Origin: Forficula auricularia
Lineage: Eukaryota; Arthropoda; Insecta; Dermaptera; Forficulidae
Reading direction: 5' to 3'
DNA length: 64,000 nt
Assembly: GCA_024734495.1 (NCBI GenBank)
Contig: JALMQS010000225.1
Location: 19,420,573 to 19,484,572 of the forward strand
Of the stretch, positions 44,838 through 56,051 are shown one piece after another. The translations under genes and the position numbers were made by a program. The notes under the pieces were generated by a model that saw nothing but the letters and a program-made list of their open reading frames with translations, was not told the DNA's origin and ran no database searches. Each line of letters starts with the position of its first letter. Positions within the stretch are counted from its first letter, which is position 1.

Positions 44838-46500
44838 CAGTGGTTGTCAGCTTATTTGATGCAAGCAAAATAACTTTTCAAAGTAAATATAACTCTTAAA
44901 TTAAGTATGCTATTAAAAAAATTCAAAATGCAATTTCAAAGATATGGATACGAATATTAAAATTATAAATTCATTTATTTAATACTTTACATTATTTTAA
45001 AGAAAAATGAGATCAACAAAAAAAACTTCATATTCAAATAAAGCAGCTTATTTGATGCAAAATATTGTAGGAGCTGTTTTCTAGTGATTTTTGTTTTAAT
45101 CGTTTTGGTTAATATTTTGTGTGATAGCCTTTTTGCTCCAGCACAGCTTTTAAACGATTTGGCATTGAGCTAACCAATTTTTGTGTTGTATCTGGTGTTA
45201 TTTTGTTCCACTCTTCAAGCAACGCACGTTTCAACATTTCTCTACTAGTAATCTGGTGATTTCTTATATTATTTTCTAATAACGCCCATAAATTTTCTAT
45301 CACGTTCAAATCCGGAGACTGTGCAGGTGGTTCCATCACATGAGGGCAGTTCCATATAAGCCATGTCTGAACAACATTAGATTTATGTTTTGGGTCGTTA
45401 TCTTGATAAAAACGAAAGTTCGTTCTAAGACCCAGCTTTGAAGCACTTTCAACCAAATTTTCTTTTAAAATGTTTAAATACATTGTTTTATCCATGTTAC
45501 CATCAATAAAAACCAGATTACCAACACCTGATGCGGCCATGCAAGCCCAAACCATAACGCTTCCTCCACCGTGTTTAACAGTCGCACGGAGGTTCTTTGT
45601 ATTAAGCTGAGTATTTGGCTTCCGCCATACATAGGACTTTCCATCTGAGCCAAAGATGTTAAATTTTGACTCGTCTGAAAATATTACGGTATTCCAGAAA
45701 TCTAAACCTTTCGAAATGTGTGCCTTTGCAAACGCCAATCGGGAGCTTTTGTTTTTCGGACTAATAAATGGCTTCTTGAGTGGTACTCGGCCATGAAAGT
45801 CATGCGAACGTAAAATACGCCGAATCGTTGATGAACTGCAGGTCTTGCCAATACCTTTAGCCACTTCATCCGCTATTTTTTGTGCCGATAACCTTGGATT
45901 TTCCTTAATTTTTCTGACTATCCAACGTTCATCACTTGTTGAAAAAATTTTGTTAGGAGCAGATCTACCCTTATTTTCAATTCTATTTTCCTTTGAATAA
46001 CGCTCTATTATATGTTGGACAGTAGAGGATGGTAAATTTAATATCTCTGCTATGTTACGCTGTGTTTTTCCAGCATTGAAGTGATGTATAACTAACTCCC
46101 GTTTTTCTATTGTTGTCCGACGACCCATATTCAAAAACTAGGTAATATTTTCTTTAAAAATTAAAAACAACAATAAATATACAACACGCAATACTGAAAT
46201 ACCAATAAGAAATCAAATTATGAATAATTTCATATTTATTTACAAATATAACGGTATCAATACAGTTAAAATTTGTTTGCATCAAATAAGCTGACAGATT
46301 CTATAAGACTCTTTTTTTTTGTTTTTCCTATTTTCTTACAGTGAAAAGAGAATATAACAACAAAATAAAAGCATTTGTTTGTGGGATATATTTAACTTAA
46401 TAAAGTGTATATGTTTTATTTAAATATTCAATGCATTTTCTGAGTTACATTGATTTAAATTTTTTAGGATTGCTTGCATCAAATAAGCTGACAACTACGG
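44838..46500 (-). mobile_element. Tc1-family DNA transposon with double inverted repeats
   Basis: TA dinucleotides at 44836-44837 and 46501-46502 flank ends that read CAGTGGTTGTCAGCTTATTT at the left and a two-mismatch complement at the right. A second copy of 'agcttatttgatgcaa' lies about 200 bases inside each end (45045-45060 and 46279-46294). This gives the IR/DR arrangement in which transposase binds two sites per end. Length is 1663 bp. Confidence 0.9.
45109..46134 (-). CDS. Tc1-like transposase (intact, 341 aa)
   Basis: Cut-and-paste transposase acting on the flanking inverted repeats, with TA target. The N-terminal paired-type helix-turn-helix pair (residues 8-110) includes ELVIHHFNAGKTQRNIAEIL. 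The DDE catalytic domain has VIFSDESKFNIFGSDG (first D), FRFYQDNDPKHKS (second D) and PAQSPDLNVIENLW (E). Spacing between second D and E is 34 residues, the DD34E signature of Tc1. A GGGSVMVWACM glycine-rich box is present. Full family length and no stops, so it may be active or recently so. Confidence 0.95.
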   Translation of the reverse strand: MNMGRRTTIEKRELVIHHFNAGKTQRNIAEILNLPSSTVQHIIERYSKENRIENKGRSAPNKIFSTSDERWIVRKIKENPRLSAQKIADEVAKGIGKTCSSSTIRRILRSHDFHGRVPLKKPFISPKNKSSRLAFAKAHISKGLDFWNTVIFSDESKFNIFGSDGKSYVWRKPNTQLNTKNLRATVKHGGGSVMVWACMAASGVGNLVFIDGNMDKTMYLNILKENLVESASKLGLRTNFRFYQDNDPKHKSNVVQTWLIWNCPHVMEPPAQSPDLNVIENLWALLENNIRNHQITSREMLKRALLEEWNKITPDTTQKLVSSMPNRLKAVLEQKGYHTKY

Positions 46501-47179
46501 TATATGTCCGTAACTAACAGAGCCACATAACATTCATATACATTATGGTTTTGTCCATCTATTACATCAAAAGATCCTGAAGGTATTAATTCTTGTTCTT
46601 CCTCGAATTCAATTGGACCTTGGGGAAATGCTATTTCTTTTCTCATCACAGTTGTTACAGGAATTATATGAGCGAATTATTCTGTCGGCTGAGAGCGTCG
46701 ACCGACCCCGTAAGTCTGATATATTTATATCAGCCCATGACGGTCCTCGCTTAACATTTGAGAGTGAGACTGACCATCTCACACCTTAATAAATTTTTAT
46801 TTATATTTGTCTTGTCGTTTAATAAATGACTAATTATATCGAGATGATAATTTTAGATGCATAATGTAACGCAGTAGAAATAATTTATTTCAAGTATATT
46901 TTCATCTTCAAATATTTTGCAATCATATTAAATGAAAGTTTGCAAATTTGTATACAAAATGTCGTTACTTTTTCATTTTATCGTCGAATATCTTTTCTGA
47001 AAGATTCATAGAAGTCATGAGTATAAAGGAATGCCAGATGCTGTACATCTTTTCCGAAACCAGGTTTCATATATACGTTTTAAGGAAATCATCCCTTCTT
47101 GAGATATGTCTCCTTCACAAGCGCTTAGATGACGTATAGAGAATATATGTATACGTTGCTTTGCTAAGCTTATATCAAA
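46501..47179 (-). other. right flank of Tc1: short coding-like piece and possible LTR-like sequence
   Basis: The minus strand at about 46540-46690 reads EIAFPQGPIEFEEEQELIPS and on through VIDGQNHNVYECYVALLVTD without a stop, but I cannot assign it. At 46690-46800 GC-richer sequence leads to an AATAAA. The rest is AT-rich without a gene. Confidence 0.35.
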
Positions 47180-47585
47180 TGAAAAAAAAAACGTTTCTAA
47201 AAAACGGAGTTGCGGACAATTGATTGCCTACCTGAAGAAGGAATCGATACACGCCTATTGGAGAGCATCTTCACAGACTGGAAGCTCCAGGAGAGGGTGA
47301 AGCCAAATTCTGTTGCTCACGAATAAGTCGTCACTTGTGGTGCTCTATCTAAATTTCTCGACGAAGGTCAGAAACCTCGGAGATAACTGGATATTCAATA
47401 CCTGACCTCAGTCAGTATTGTGAGACATATGAATGTTCACCATGGCTAAGATCGTAGTTCTGGACAACCCCGTGTTGAGTCCGAAGTTTGGTAGCTTCAA
47501 AATAGTCAAAGATTTGACTAGTAAGAAGATCGAACTCGTCGTATCCTATATACTCTGTCATAGTTGGGTAATCCCAGTAGCATAA
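47180..47585 (-). pseudogene. unassigned coding relic, possibly another viral insertion
   Basis: An island of balanced base composition in AT-rich DNA. On minus an ATG-led frame (47561-47412, 49 codons) begins MTEYIGYDEFDLLTSQIFDY and has protein-like composition. After its stop, other frames read YPVISEVSDLRREI and VSNRIWLHPLLELPVCEDAL, so a longer protein appears broken by shifts. The plus strand also has an open frame here (47442-47585), so strand is not certain. No family is recognised. Confidence 0.35.
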
Positions 47586-49136
47586 AAATTGGACTTAAAA
47601 TTATAATTAACCTAAAGCCCAATCCTAGCAGGAAAAGCATCTGCTAAAATTATTCACTGGTGTTTGTTCCCAAATTGACGGGGGAGTTTTATTTTCTCTA
47701 TTAATAATATTATTAATGGCTCATTATCAAGGCATAGGTATATATCAGTGAGAATGAATCAATTCTGCAAATTGCAGTTGATTTATTTGAGGTCTAGTCT
47801 GAAAACTAATTATTTTTTTAGAATTCCATTGTGCTTATTGGATTAGAAAGCTTAGAAATATACTTTTTTAGCTTTCTTTCCGTCTCAAAGGAATGTGGAG
47901 GTTTTCTGTGTAATAAAATTTTACTGCTGGAAGAGATCCTTTTCCGCATATGTTGGGGTCATCCTCTTAATTATTTAAGTTGGAGAACACCTAATTCTAC
48001 TTATTTCATAAAGAGGTAATAAAAAATATGCCCTCTGCTTGATGTACCTATATAAATGTATAAATTTCATTTCTTCATTATATATTATTCTATTAAAATT
48101 CTTGTGGTAGATGAGGCTTGTAAAACCTTGAAGACTGGTGGATTGTGTTCGTTAAGAAAGAAAAGAATTACTTCTTATTTCTATATTTTAACATTTAATT
48201 TTCAGAAAAAATTCAGAGACGTTTCGGCGGATATTATCTCGCCATCTTCAGAATTTTAATTGAAAAAAACATTATAGTAATCTGTTTTAAATATATTATT
48301 CTGATGTACTATGTTCATCTGAAATTGTTATTTGATTTAATAACAATAGGAGCTACAATAAGTTTTTAAAACAGCATAATAATGTTAACCAGAGTTGGCT
48401 AGAATCCTAGGATTCCATGATTAATATTGTACTAAATTTAGTATCACGTTTTAAATGAAAATAAGTAATTTAATTCTTGTAAGACGAGTTGGATGTAAAT
48501 TTATTGTAAATAAAATATAAAAAATTATATTCATTAATGAATCTTTTGGTGAACTTATACATGTATTATGTTTCAGAGATCAACTCAGCTTCATAATCAC
48601 TTTAAAAAACATTAATTCAAATTAAAAAAATATTATCAATTTTAGCTCAATTATTTTGAAGTGATCTCTGTAAAAAACATCCAACTTGTCTTTAGCCCCT
48701 TTAAAGCGAATTAGAAAGTTAAAGAAAATATATAAAACAGTCTTAATTTCAGCATATAATAACTCAACTGAAATTAAGTATTAAAAAAAGTATTGTCCTT
48801 TACGGTTCTTGGAAATATTAATGAAATCAAAGAATTTAAATAACACCATGTATATGCCATGTTGATATGTTGATATGCCATGTATTTTGTAAAATAAATA
48901 AATAAAAAACACCACATCAAAAATCTGCTTTAATCTTACATTAATAAATCGCAGCAAAAGTTCTTAGCTTCATGAACAATAACTCGGTCAATTTCACATA
49001 TATTCTTAATATAAAATTTTGATTAAATATTAGTTTCAATCTCGTCCATATTTCTAAATACCGTATATATTATACTATTTATTCTTGGGAATTTTAGCAA
49101 CGTGGAACGCCATTAGTATTAGTGAGTCGATGAAAT
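47586..49136. other. AT-rich sequence without a gene
   Basis: No gene was recognised. A hammerhead-like motif lies at 48219-48252 on minus (CTGAAGA, GGCG/CGCC stem, GAAACGTC). Confidence 0.4.
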
Positions 49137-49690
49137 TTATTTATCTTGAGGATTGATAAAGCCTCGAACTTGACCGTTTAGATAAACAAATGTATTGTCA
49201 TCAATATCGAAATAATAATATTCGTTTATCTTTGGATTTTTACTACTAAAATTATTTGGGTTGAAACTTATATAATTTGGACTAAAATTTTTCCTATTTT
49301 CTGTAGAAAATGTGTTATTTAACAGGCTAAGCGCTTCTTCTAATGTTTTTGGATCTTTTGTCCTGACCATTTTTCCTATTTCATCTTTCAAACTAAACAG
49401 AAAACTTTTTAAAGCAATTTCTTTTGCGAAATTTTGTAATTGCGTATTATTATCTTTATGAATTAAAATATAATTTATCAATAAATTTAAGTGTTGTTGA
49501 ATTTTTTTATAAAATTCGAGTGAAGTTTCCGAAATTTGTTTTAAATGGGTGATTTGATAGATTAACGTGGAATCATCCCTTTTATCTCCATAAGCTGATA
49601 GTAAAAAGGTTTTCAATTGTTCCCAAGTGGTTGTATGTTTTGTGTTGATAAATAAATTGTATATACTTTTTATGTATCTATTAGAGCGTT
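49137..49690 (-). pseudogene. Ty3/gypsy-type Gag fragment
   Basis: The minus frame reads TTTWEQLKTFLLSAYGDKRD, then FYKKIQQHLNLL, ALKSFLFSLKDEIGKMVRTK and DPKTLEEALSLL, typical of the retrotransposon Gag (capsid) domain. It ends in an Asn-rich stretch and a stop, with no zinc knuckle downstream in the usual place. The knuckle/protease piece is instead upstream, in the tandem repeat to the right, so the element is rearranged. Confidence 0.7.
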
Positions 49691-50451
49691 TAATTTTTCG
49701 CTGCCTATTGATATGAGTTTATAATTATTCTTTTCCTTCTGCTTGGTTATAGTGGTAATCCTTGATTGAGGAGTCTTATTATTGTTTAGTTCTTGTTTCT
49801 AAGGGCAAGTTGTGGATTTATGTCCAAAGAGGCTACAATGGAATAACAAGTATAGATATATACTTTTTATGTATCTATTAGAGCGTTTAATTTTTCGCTG
49901 CCTATTGATATGAGTTTATAATTAATCTTTTCCTTCTGCTTGGTTATAGGGGTAACCCTTGATGGAGGAGTCTTATTATTGTTTAGTTCTTGTTTCTAAG
50001 GGCAAGTTGTGGATTTATGTCCAAAGAGGCTACAATGGAATAACAAGTATAGATATATACTTTTTATGTATCTATTAGAGCGTTTAATTTTTCGCTGCCT
50101 ATTGATATGAGTTTATAATTATTCTTTTCCTTCTGCTTGGTTATAGGGGTAATCCTTGATTGAGGAGTCTTATTATTGTTTAGTTCTTGTTTCTAAGGGC
50201 AAGTTGTGGATTTATGTCCAAAGAGGCTACAATGGAATAACAAGTATAGATATGTACTTTTTATGTATCTATTAGAGCGTTTAATTTTTCGCTGCCTATT
50301 GATATGAGTTTATAATTAATCTTTTCCTTCTGCTTGGTTATAGGGGTAACCCTTGATGGAGAAGTCTTATTATTGTTTAGTTCTTGTTTCTAAGGGCAAG
50401 TTGTGGATTTATGTCCAAAGAGGCTACAATGGAATAAAAAGTATAGATATG
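49664..50451 (-). repeat. four tandem copies of a 197-bp gypsy gag-pol junction
   Basis: 'tactttttatgtatctatta' starts at 49664, 49861 and 50058 and with few changes at 50255, with a last partial start at 50452. The period is 197 bp. Each unit on minus reads FHCSLFGHKSTTCP (the end of a CCHC knuckle) and, further on, NYKLISIGSEKLNALIDT, the entry to a retroviral-type aspartic protease, where the D-T-G site is cut off by the repeat border. 197 is not a multiple of 3, so frame is lost at each unit. Confidence 0.8.
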
Positions 50452-51370
50452 TACTTTTTATATAGGCGTTACCTGAAACGAATACTATTTTAATTATTCA
50501 TCAATGGTAGGGTATAAAAAGATTGAGAAAAGCTGTGTACATGCTGCACTAAATACTATGGAGGCTAACACTTTTGATAATGTCACGCCCAGCCACTGGA
50601 GTTATAATTAACATGCGTACACATCTGAGTTGAAACGCGAATGAGATGAGGTAACTTTCTTTTTATTCGAGTAGTAATCATGTAAACTGCGCTCGGATAA
50701 ACTACATATTTGCATACTGCTGTCTCATTCGCCCCCTCAGACTTGTACGTGACTTAATCTTGTTTTAATATTGTTAGAGTTCGTGGCTGTGATGAAACTG
50801 TATTAGATGAAGGAGGAGGTATCAGCCAAAGATGGAATCACTGGGTTCAATAAAACGTTTCGGCCTGAATTTATTTGGCCATCTTCAGTTAATTAGGAGT
50901 TATACACAAAATGCGGTACACATATGTGATCGAACCAAGCCTTGTCAAAAATAAATTTTTTTAGCTTCATGTAAATTTATAACGTGCCTGGACCCAAAAG
51001 TTTCAAAATGAAAGTAACGAGTTTATATAATCTTGTTTTGTAAGCAAATAAAAAAATATTAAAATAAATTTATAATGTAGGTACTACCTATGTATTTTTT
51101 GTTTTTATTTTTTTTATTTGTTATTTATTACTTTGTTATAATTATATTTGTATTGATGCTTGTTAATTTGTTGTAATTAGATTTGTATTGATGATTGATT
51201 GACCTAGCCACCGAGGACTTGTGCCTCTAAGCGGGTCGAGGAATAAATTTATGTATTTATATTTATTAATGTATTTAATTATGAAAACCCCTAGTGATTA
51301 GTGATATTCTTTCCCAAATTTATCCATGTTAATTGGCCCAGAAATATAATTCCTAATTAAAAGATTTTAT
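50452..51370. other. no gene; possible LTR debris and one hammerhead-like motif
   Basis: From about 50580 sequence starting TGTCACGCCCAGCCACTGG may be LTR-derived, but no partner copy is visible. A hammerhead-like motif lies at 50855-50888 on minus. The rest is AT-rich. Confidence 0.4.
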
Positions 51371-52331
51371 ATTGATGAAGCTCTATAATACTCTGAGGTA
51401 TATGAGTCAAACCATTGACTAGGATGTAGTTGTCGGTTGGCACAGGGTACTTCTCACATAAGAAATGAAAGAAATTTTTCTGTTTTTGGTTCTTATATAT
51501 TTTTCAGGAGTAGACGTTTCGAGAAGTATGCCTTGTCATCATCAGTCTATAAAGTAAATACAAAACAAGGAACTTGAATATAAATTTGTCATGAAGAGAA
51601 ACCATGCAAGGTCATATTAATTGAACATTAACAGTAAAAATATAAAGTGATGACTTATTATATGATATATTAAACATAAGTAAAATTAAATTATACCTAT
51701 TTCCGTTTTTTCATCAGTATACAATTTTTACTGTATAAATCAGGCTGGGCATTTCCAGAATTACAAGGTGGTAATGTGTTCGAATGGCATCTTGCGAAGA
51801 GTTTCTATTTCAATAGATAAAAAATAATATATAATTAAAATTATAATTATAATTATAAAAAATAATATATAATTATTTTTTATCTATTGAAATAGAAACT
51901 CTTCGCAACATGCCATTCGAACACATTACCACCTTGTAATTCTGGAAATGCCCAGCCTGATTTATACAGTAAAAATTGTATACTGATGAAAAAACGGAAA
52001 TAGGTATAAATTAATTTTACTTATGTTTAATATATCATATAATAAGTCATCACTTTATATTTTTACTGTTAATGTTCAATTAATATGACCTTGCATGGTT
52101 TCTCTTCATGACAAATTTATATTCAAGTTCCTTGTTTTGTATTTACTTTATAGACTGATGATGACAAGGCATACTTGTCGAAACGTCTACTCCTGAAAAA
52201 TATATAAGAACCAAAAACAGAAAAATTTCTTTCATTTCTTATGGGAGAAGTACCCTGTGCCAACCGACAACTACATCCTAGTCAATGGTTTGACTCATAT
52301 ACCTCAGAGTATTATAGAGCTTCATCAATAT
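51371..52331. repeat. near-perfect 960-bp palindrome
   Basis: Arms of about 460 bases (51371-51830 and 51875-52331) are inverted copies with only a few differences, around an AT-rich centre near 51850. Each arm has the hammerhead-like motif CTGATGA, GACAAG/CTTGTC stem, GAAACGTC (51512-51546 minus and 52153-52188 plus). No ORF of note. It fits head-to-head terminal sequences of a Penelope-like or retrozyme-like element. Confidence 0.75.
52153..52188 (+). ncRNA. hammerhead-ribozyme-like core (best match)
   Basis: Exact CTGATGA, one extra T, a six-pair stem GACAAG/CTTGTC with a GCATA loop, then GAAAC and GTC. The extra base between CTGATGA and the stem departs from the textbook core. Activity is not known. 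Confidence 0.35.
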
Positions 52332-53083
52332 TTAATAACGAGTCCTTATCAATTTACTACAATTTTGTTATACTGTAATAATAAAAGATTTTAATTTAGC
52401 ATTAAACCTCTACGTTCCTTAATTTTTCTGGGCCTAAAAGGGTCAATGCAATAAACATATGTCTATTATGCATTCAGCCTTTTAAACGCTAAAGAAGGTG
52501 GGATGATTCTCCGTAACCTCGGCTTTCAAGAGGGTGAAAAACACATTCTAATTATAAGTAAATTTCTGTTGATTTAATGCCAAGATAAATTTTGATTATC
52601 TTCTTTTTCTATTGAAAAGACGGGCTATTTTTTTTTTATGATATTGATGTGAGAAGGAGATAAACCAGAAGGTGCATCCCCTAAAGGCATGTATGGGATG
52701 GGCCCTCCATCGTGAAAAGAATAGAGTAGAAGGAAAAAAGCCGGGATCATGAGCCAAATCTCACAAAGTTAGATACTACCAATTTACTAAGTTTTTTAAG
52801 GGCGTGGTAAATTAAACTAATATGATATAGTGGCCAATGTGTTGGAGTGGCAACCTAGAACAATGAAAAGAAACAATTTCCAAATAAAATACTCTTTCAA
52901 ATTCCATTGAAATTTATTTACCAGCTCGTCTCCACGTATATATGATAATAAACATACCCATTTTGAAAAAAATAGTTTGGAGTAGGTAACTTTTTCGGCA
53001 CGCCTAATAAACTTGCAAGAGATGCATCCCTTAATTTCAATCGTAATAAAATTAATAGATAAATAGATTTTTTACTTTACCAT
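52332..53083. other. AT-rich sequence without a gene
   Basis: No coding region, element ends or repeats stand out. Confidence 0.4.
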
Positions 53084-53864
53084 ACAGGGTATGGTGAAGT
53101 ATTGTAATCGTGCATGAAAAAAGTGTTTTTTTCCTTCTTTTTTTCGAAATATCTCAAAAACGGCTGAAACTATTTTGATTAAAAAAATTGAGCGAAACCA
53201 TGGCATTTCGGTCTACAAAAAAGCCCTAATAAGTGAACATCTAAAAAATTATATTTTTCGAGATAATAATTGTTTTGTCAAAATGTCTGTTAGTTTGTCT
53301 GTGCGTTACCAAATTTTGGTGGACGAGCTAGCTCAAAAACTAGTGTGAATATCGAAACCGAATTTCACACGTAGTTTTGGTCCATTGAAATTAAGAGCTG
53401 ATTAGATTTTGGTGCATATCAACCCACAATTAAGGCGGGTATAGGGGGGAGGGGGTTAAAAATTAAAAATTCTACGCCATTTGAGCAAACTCAACCAAAT
53501 TTTGTATACATTATCAGTGGACCTCCAGAAGGCTAAAAATGCAAAAACTAACCGCCCAAAATGGGGGAGGGGTCAAAAAATGAAAATATAGACCCTTGTA
53601 CCAAACTCACCCAAATTTTGTATTATATAATCACTGGGCCCCCAGGAGTCTAAATATGCAAAAACTAACAGCCCAAAATTGGGGGGGGGGGGTCAAAAAA
53701 TGAAAATATAGGCCCTTGTACCAAACTCAACCAAATTTTGTATACATAATCACTGGGCCCCCAGGAGTCTAAAAATGCAAAAACTAACCATCCTCCCCTA
53801 CATGATTATAAATAATTTGATTAAATATTAAATATAAGTGGGGGGGCAGGTTGTATGGTAAAGT
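53084..53864 (+). mobile_element. non-autonomous element with ACTTTACCATACA ends
   Basis: Starts ACTTTACCATACAGGG and ends with the complement (...TTGTATGGTAAAGT). The right half holds three tandem units of about 120 bp, each with 'aaattttgtat' and an 'atgcaaaaactaac' block. Other copies are at 56828-57459, 59813-60604 and, partial, 6041-6474, with fragments near 24490 and 4200-4720. No transposase is visible in any copy. Confidence 0.7.
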
Positions 53865-54397
53865 CAAGTGGATGGCAACATCAGAACACGTCAGCTTATT
53901 TATTTTAAGTTTTAAGACAAAGAAAAATCAGTACTAAATTTTTTTATATACCTAACTAAGAATTAAAAACCATTTTATTTTTTTACTTGTTTAAATTTAA
54001 TTCAAATACTTGTAATAAATACACATTTCGGCCTTAAGAAAGATTAAACATTTTAAAGCTATTCATTTTTCGAGTTAAATAAAATATTTCTGTTAAGTAA
54101 TCGTTTAAAAATTGGAATTAAAATGAAAAGGATAGTAAGCCGATTTGAGTTAGATTCTCCCTCGAATTGCCTTAAAAATAAAATAATATAAGAGTATAGT
54201 ATTTATTATTAAAGTTGTTATCGGGAAATAAGAACTATATTTTTTATGTAGATAATATTTATTTTAAGTTTTAAGACTTATTTATTTTAAATTTTAAGAA
54301 AGGTTTTTTTCCCAAACTTCTAGTTACATTTCCTTTACCTTTCAGTAGCATGTAATCCAACGACAAACCCAATTTTTCAACCAAAACTAAATTGAAT
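53865..54397. other. AT-rich sequence without a gene
   Basis: No coding pattern. A block near 53880 is shared with the flank of the other element copies ('atcagaacacgtcagcttat'), so the repeat family may extend past the inverted ends. Confidence 0.4.
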
Positions 54398-54950
54398 TTT
54401 ATAGTTTACTAGCTGCAAGGCCCGCCAGCCAGGGGGCACGCCCCTGGACCCCCAACCCACGAATCCCACCTCCACCCCGCACTCCTACCCACCCCCACCC
54501 CCGAAACCCACCCAGCACCCCAACCCCCGGACCATGCCAACCCCACCCCATGCCACCACCAACACTCCATCCGCACCCTAACCCACGAACCTCACCCCCC
54601 ACATCCCCTGAAACCCCTCCAGCACCCCCGCACCATGCAACTGTGCCCAACCCACGCCACCACCCGCACCCCACCCACCTCGGACCCCGGACCCCACACC
54701 ATGCCCTCCAACCCTCCCCACCCCACCCCCGCTACGCCCCCTGGACTCCACCCCACACCACCCCCTGCACCCCCACCCTACTTCGCCTCACTCCCTCACT
54801 CCACCCCCATTCCACCCCGCGCACCCCATGCCCTAACCCATCCCCACTTCATTCCACCCCCGCACCCACCCTCAGCACCCAGTTTTTGCATTTATAGCCT
54901 TCTAGTGACCCACAGATTATGTATACAAAATTTGGTTGAGTTTGGTCCAA
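54398..54950 (-). repeat. C-rich tract, inverted relative of the Helitron-like sequence at 4722
   Basis: The minus strand ends in a GC-rich hairpin-like region and CTAG (54409-54412 on plus), with T next, as at 4992. About 470 bases are almost free of G on plus. The inner end joins the 'ttttgcatttatagccttct' block of the 120-bp repeat, exactly as in the 4722 copy. Proline-rich open frames here follow from C-richness and are not genes. Confidence 0.4.
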
Positions 54951-55860
54951 CAGATGATTTTTGTCAAATATTAAGTGAAAATAATATCCGAATTTATATA
55001 TTTCTAATTTGAAATAGTGAAGTTAATTTTCTCATTAATATATAAAAGAATAATTGACACATTAACGAGAATTGTTTTTGATCGCGCTTTTTAAACAAGA
55101 TATATATCGCGAGACTACTGCTGGTTGAAGCTATTGGAGTCTGCTGAGTCTTAAGTCTGGACCAAGAGAGAATGAAAAAGATGTGATCCATTTGGCTATA
55201 ATCCAGCATCATTTCGCGATTGGCCCGCATGACACTTTTTATATCAAACACTGATATGAATCACCAAATGAATTTGAAATCTGAGATGTTATATATTCAA
55301 TCTCCCAGTCCAGAGCGCCCGATCTGTTAACACGTGTGTTAGGTGTTTGCCATTAATTAATCATAAGTTTCCTGTATTTGATTCGATCGCGAATCGAATG
55401 CAGATGATTTTTGTCAAATATTAAGTGAAAATAATATCCGAATTTATATATTTCTAACTTGAAATAGTGAAGTTAATTTTCTCATTAATATATCAAAGAA
55501 TAATTAACACATTAACGAGAATTGTTTTTGATCACGCTTTTTAAACAAGATATATATCGGGCGCTCTGGACTGGGAGTTTGAATATATAACATCTCAGAT
55601 TTCAAATTCATTTGGTGATCCATATCAGTGTTTGATATAAAAAGTGTCATGCGGGCCAATCGCTGAAATGATCCTAGATTATAGCCAAATGGATCACATC
55701 TTTTTCATTCTCTCTTGGTCCAGACTTAAGACTCAGCAGACTCAATAGCATCAACGAGCAGTAGTCTCGCGATATATATCTTGTTTAAAAAGCGCGATCA
55801 AAAACAATTCTCGTTAATGTGTCAATTATTCTTTGATATGAGAAAATTAACTTCCCTATT
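54945..55860. repeat. interleaved direct and inverted repeat
   Basis: About 155 bases at 54945-55105 recur directly at 55402-55560. The block 55107-55320 recurs inverted at 55556-55775, and 55020-55105 recurs inverted at about 55775-55850. This structure can form alternative hairpins of over 200 bp. No ORF appears conserved. Confidence 0.7.
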
Positions 55861-55868
55861 AGAAGTAC

Positions 55869-55996
55869 AAAGTGTCACTTCCCTCTCTCTCGTCTCTCAG
55901 GGCCAGTTGTATGTCGGTTTGTAGTCTTTATTAAAGTTAACAAAGGGTAAAACCTTAGAATTCACCTTGTGCCCGGCGAGATGGTCAATCAGATGA

Positions 55997-56051
<55 letters not shown>

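Noticed and set aside
49664..50451. CRISPR-like array
   Set aside because: Units are directly adjacent 197-bp copies without unique spacers, and they encode a gypsy protein junction.
54399..55012. Proline-rich and glycine-rich ORFs in the C-rich tract
   Set aside because: Open frames are a by-product of extreme base skew. Composition is nearly the same in all frames and there is no conserved pattern.
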